Shown: positions 6,486 through 8,191 of the stretch, piece by piece | Numbering within the stretch: the stretch's first letter is position 1 | How the letters are laid out: every line of letters starts with the position of its first letter | NCBI GenBank assembly: GCA_045658225.1 | Contig: JAZOUO010000033.1 | Coordinates: 1 to 8,191, forward strand | Length of the DNA: 8,191 nucleotides | Source: SVTX01 sp045658225 | GTDB lineage: Bacteria > Bacillota > Clostridia > Oscillospirales > CAG-272 | Direction: 5' to 3' | Made by a program: the position numbers and the translations under genes | The notes under the pieces: model-generated | Told to the model about the DNA's origin: nothing | Seen by the model: the letters and a program-made list of their open reading frames with translations, nothing else | Database searches by the model: none

Positions 6486-8191
6486 TTATTTTTTGCGTTT
6501 GAGAGAGCCTATAAGCTTTCCAAGCTCCATAACTACGAGTGGAACAAGGACAAGTCCAAGGCATATAAGGTACTGTGTGGGATTGAGAAGAACAAGTCCA
6601 AAGGCGTCTCTGACACCGGGGATAACCGCTACGGCTGCTGTGAGCACGAACGCGGCGAGCGCGGAGAGATTCAAGGTCTTGTTGCCGAAGAAGCCGATCT
6701 TGAAGAGGGACTTTTCGGAGCGCATATTATAGGACTGAACTATCTGACACATAGCAAGCACGAGGAATGCCATGGTTTCACCGTGAAGAAGTCTCGGGTC
6801 GTTCTGAGCGAAGGTGGATATAGCGGACCAATCGCCACCGCAACCGATAAAGAACGCGACAAGAGTAAGAGCCGCGAACATAACACCCTGAAGAACGATT
6901 CTGAGTCCAAAGCCGTTAGCAAAGAGACCTTCGTTCTTGGGCTTGGGCTTTTCGGACATAACGGAGTTTTCAACCTTTTCCATACCGAGCGATATAGCGG
7001 GGAGGGAGTCGGTCACGAGATTTATCCAGAGAAGCTGCATGGAAACCAAGGGAGAGTGCTGCCAGAATACCATAGCCATAAATACCGTGATAACCTCACC
7101 GATATTCGTGCCGAGAAGATAGCCTACTACCTTCTTGATATTAGCGTAAATACCGCGTCCCTCGCGAACTGCGTGGACGATGGTAGCAAAGTTGTCGTCG
7201 GTAAGAGTCATATCTGCCGCGCCCTTTGCAACGTCGGTACCCGTGATACCCATAGCGCAGCCGATGTCTGCCGCCTTGAGCGCGGGAGCATCGTTTACGC
7301 CGTCGCCTGTCATAGAGACAATCTTGTCCTTTTTCTGCCAAGCCTTAACTATTCTTATCTTGTTTTCAGGGGAGACTCTAGCGTAAACCGAGATGAACTC
7401 GATCTTTTCATCAAGCTCCTCGTCGCTCATAAGGTCGAGTTCAGCACCCGTGATAGCGAGGTCGCCGTCCTCAAGAATACCGATCTCGCGAGCAATTGCA
7501 GAAGCGGTGACAACGTGGTCACCTGTTATCATAACGGGCTTTATTCCTGCCTTGCGGCATATCGCTACGGCTTCCTTAGCTTCGGGACGCGGCGGGTCGA
7601 TCATACCGACAAGACCCATAAATATGAGCTCGGACTCAAGCTCATCGCTTGTGGGATTTTCGGGAACTGTGTCAATTTCCTTGTATGCAATGGCAAGAAC
7701 GCGGAGAGCGTTGCTGCTCATTTTTTCGTTCATTTCCTTTGCTTTTTCAATATCACCCGCGATGCAACGGGAAGCCATTACGTCAAATGCGCCCTTAACG
7801 ATTACGACGTTTTTGCCGTCAATAACGTTTACGCTCGTCATAAGCTTTCTGTCAGAGTCGAAAGGAATGGTTGCAACTCTGCGGTGTTTTGTGTTGATCT
7901 CATCCTGGAGAATACCGTTCTTACGAGCCGCTGAAATGATGGAGGTCTCTGTGGGGTCACCGATGGAAACCTCGCTTCCGTCCTCTTTAACCTCAATAGC
8001 GCCGTCGCAACAGAGCGTACCGTAGGTGAGAAGGGTTCTCACGTTGTCTGCAACATGGGAATTGATGTCTGCTACGTCATCCTCGCCGTCGATGTAGGAT
8101 TTAACGAGAGTCATCTTGTTCTGAGTAAGCGTACCCGTCTTATCCGAGCAGATGACTGAGGCAGAGCCAAGAGTTTCAACTGCGAAGTCGG
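6486..8191 (-). CDS. Calcium-type P-type ATPase, N-terminus cut by window
   Basis: This is a membrane cation pump of the P2 (calcium) class, with 567 residues visible. The frame runs through the window edge, so no start codon is seen. About 300 residues (actuator domain and first membrane segments) are inferred to lie outside. In window numbering the phosphorylated Asp is 16 (SDKTGTLT); the nucleotide domain has KGAF (132-135). DPPR (198-201), MITGD (Asp224) and TGDGVNDAP (294-302) complete the core. Membrane segments M5-M10 fill about 350-555. The site-II calcium ligands are conserved: Asn362 and Glu365 in M5 (TNIGE), Asn390, Thr393 and Asp394 in M6 (NLVTD). Gln482 stands where the mammalian SERCA pump has the site-I Glu of M8, which suggests one ion per cycle. 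ATP-driven calcium export is the likely job; a manganese role cannot be excluded. It is the first visible gene of the unit. Confidence 0.94.
   Translation of the reverse strand, partial: DFAVETLGSASVICSDKTGTLTQNKMTLVKSYIDGEDDVADINSHVADNVRTLLTYGTLCCDGAIEVKEDGSEVSIGDPTETSIISAARKNGILQDEINTKHRRVATIPFDSDRKLMTSVNVIDGKNVVIVKGAFDVMASRCIAGDIEKAKEMNEKMSSNALRVLAIAYKEIDTVPENPTSDELESELIFMGLVGMIDPPRPEAKEAVAICRKAGIKPVMITGDHVVTASAIAREIGILEDGDLAITGAELDLMSDEELDEKIEFISVYARVSPENKIRIVKAWQKKDKIVSMTGDGVNDAPALKAADIGCAMGITGTDVAKGAADMTLTDDNFATIVHAVREGRGIYANIKKVVGYLLGTNIGEVITVFMAMVFWQHSPLVSMQLLWINLVTDSLPAISLGMEKVENSVMSEKPKPKNEGLFANGFGLRIVLQGVMFAALTLVAFFIGCGGDWSAISTFAQNDPRLLHGETMAFLVLAMCQIVQSYNMRSEKSLFKIGFFGNKTLNLSALAAFVLTAAVAVIPGVRDAFGLVLLNPTQYLICLGLVLVPLVVMELGKLIGSLKRKK

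Larger units (their letters stand above)
1814..8191 (-). other. Predicted four-gene transcription unit
   Basis: The calcium ATPase, cls, lipoprotein nucleotidase and Fe-S aldo/keto reductase genes are co-directional with gaps of 34, 21 and 27 bases. No hairpin terminator is seen in any gap, each complete gene has its own ribosome binding site, and an intrinsic terminator closes the run. The promoter must lie upstream of the window. Co-transcription is inferred from spacing only. Confidence 0.7.

Noticed and set aside
6414..7934. A 506-codon plus-strand open frame opposite the calcium ATPase
   Set aside because: The minus strand carries all P-type ATPase motifs in order over the same bases. 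The plus-strand product has no recognisable motif, begins inside the start of cls, and lacks a convincing ribosome binding site.
7393..8025. Plus-strand Ser-rich 210-codon open frame
   Set aside because: It lies wholly opposite the ATPase catalytic domains and shows no motif of its own.

Overview
The window reads as chromosomal DNA of a Gram-positive anaerobe of the class Clostridia, probably a gut Oscillospirales/Lachnospirales-type organism. This is inference. It rests on strong AGGAGG-type ribosome binding sites, A/T-rich hairpin terminators, two surface lipoproteins with Thr/Pro/Glu linkers and C-x2-C modules of a kind common in Clostridia, and an aldo/keto reductase with a ferredoxin-like tail typical of anaerobes. 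Every convincing gene lies on the minus strand, so transcription runs from high to low coordinates.

Layout in transcription order: (1) 8191-6486, the C-terminal two thirds of a calcium-type P-type ATPase, cut by the window edge; (2) 6451-4886, a complete cardiolipin synthase; (3) 4864-3005, a surface lipoprotein with a 5'-nucleotidase/metallophosphatase domain behind a 13-residue tandem-repeat linker; (4) 2977-1853, an aldo/keto reductase with two [4Fe-4S] motifs. The gaps between these four are 34, 21 and 27 bases. No terminator is seen between them and a clear terminator (1842-1814) follows the last, so they look like one transcription unit whose promoter lies outside the window. After a 175-base spacer carrying an extended -10 promoter comes (5) 1648-167, a single-gene unit for a Cys/His-rich repeat lipoprotein, ended by a hairpin at 136-103. 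Positions 1-106 hold a second terminator-like hairpin and a structured segment of unknown nature.

Functionally, the four-gene unit is mostly envelope-related: a membrane calcium pump, an anionic phospholipid synthase and a cell-surface phosphohydrolase. The reductase is a cytoplasmic redox enzyme with no obvious link to the others. The two lipoproteins share a Thr/Pro-rich stalk and an H...NG-x-C-x2-C module, which suggests related surface architecture.

I found no CRISPR array, insertion sequence, phage gene or recognisable defence system. The less ordinary items are the Cys-rich repeat protein, the 39-bp tandem repeat in the nucleotidase linker, and the unexplained structured segment at 23-106.
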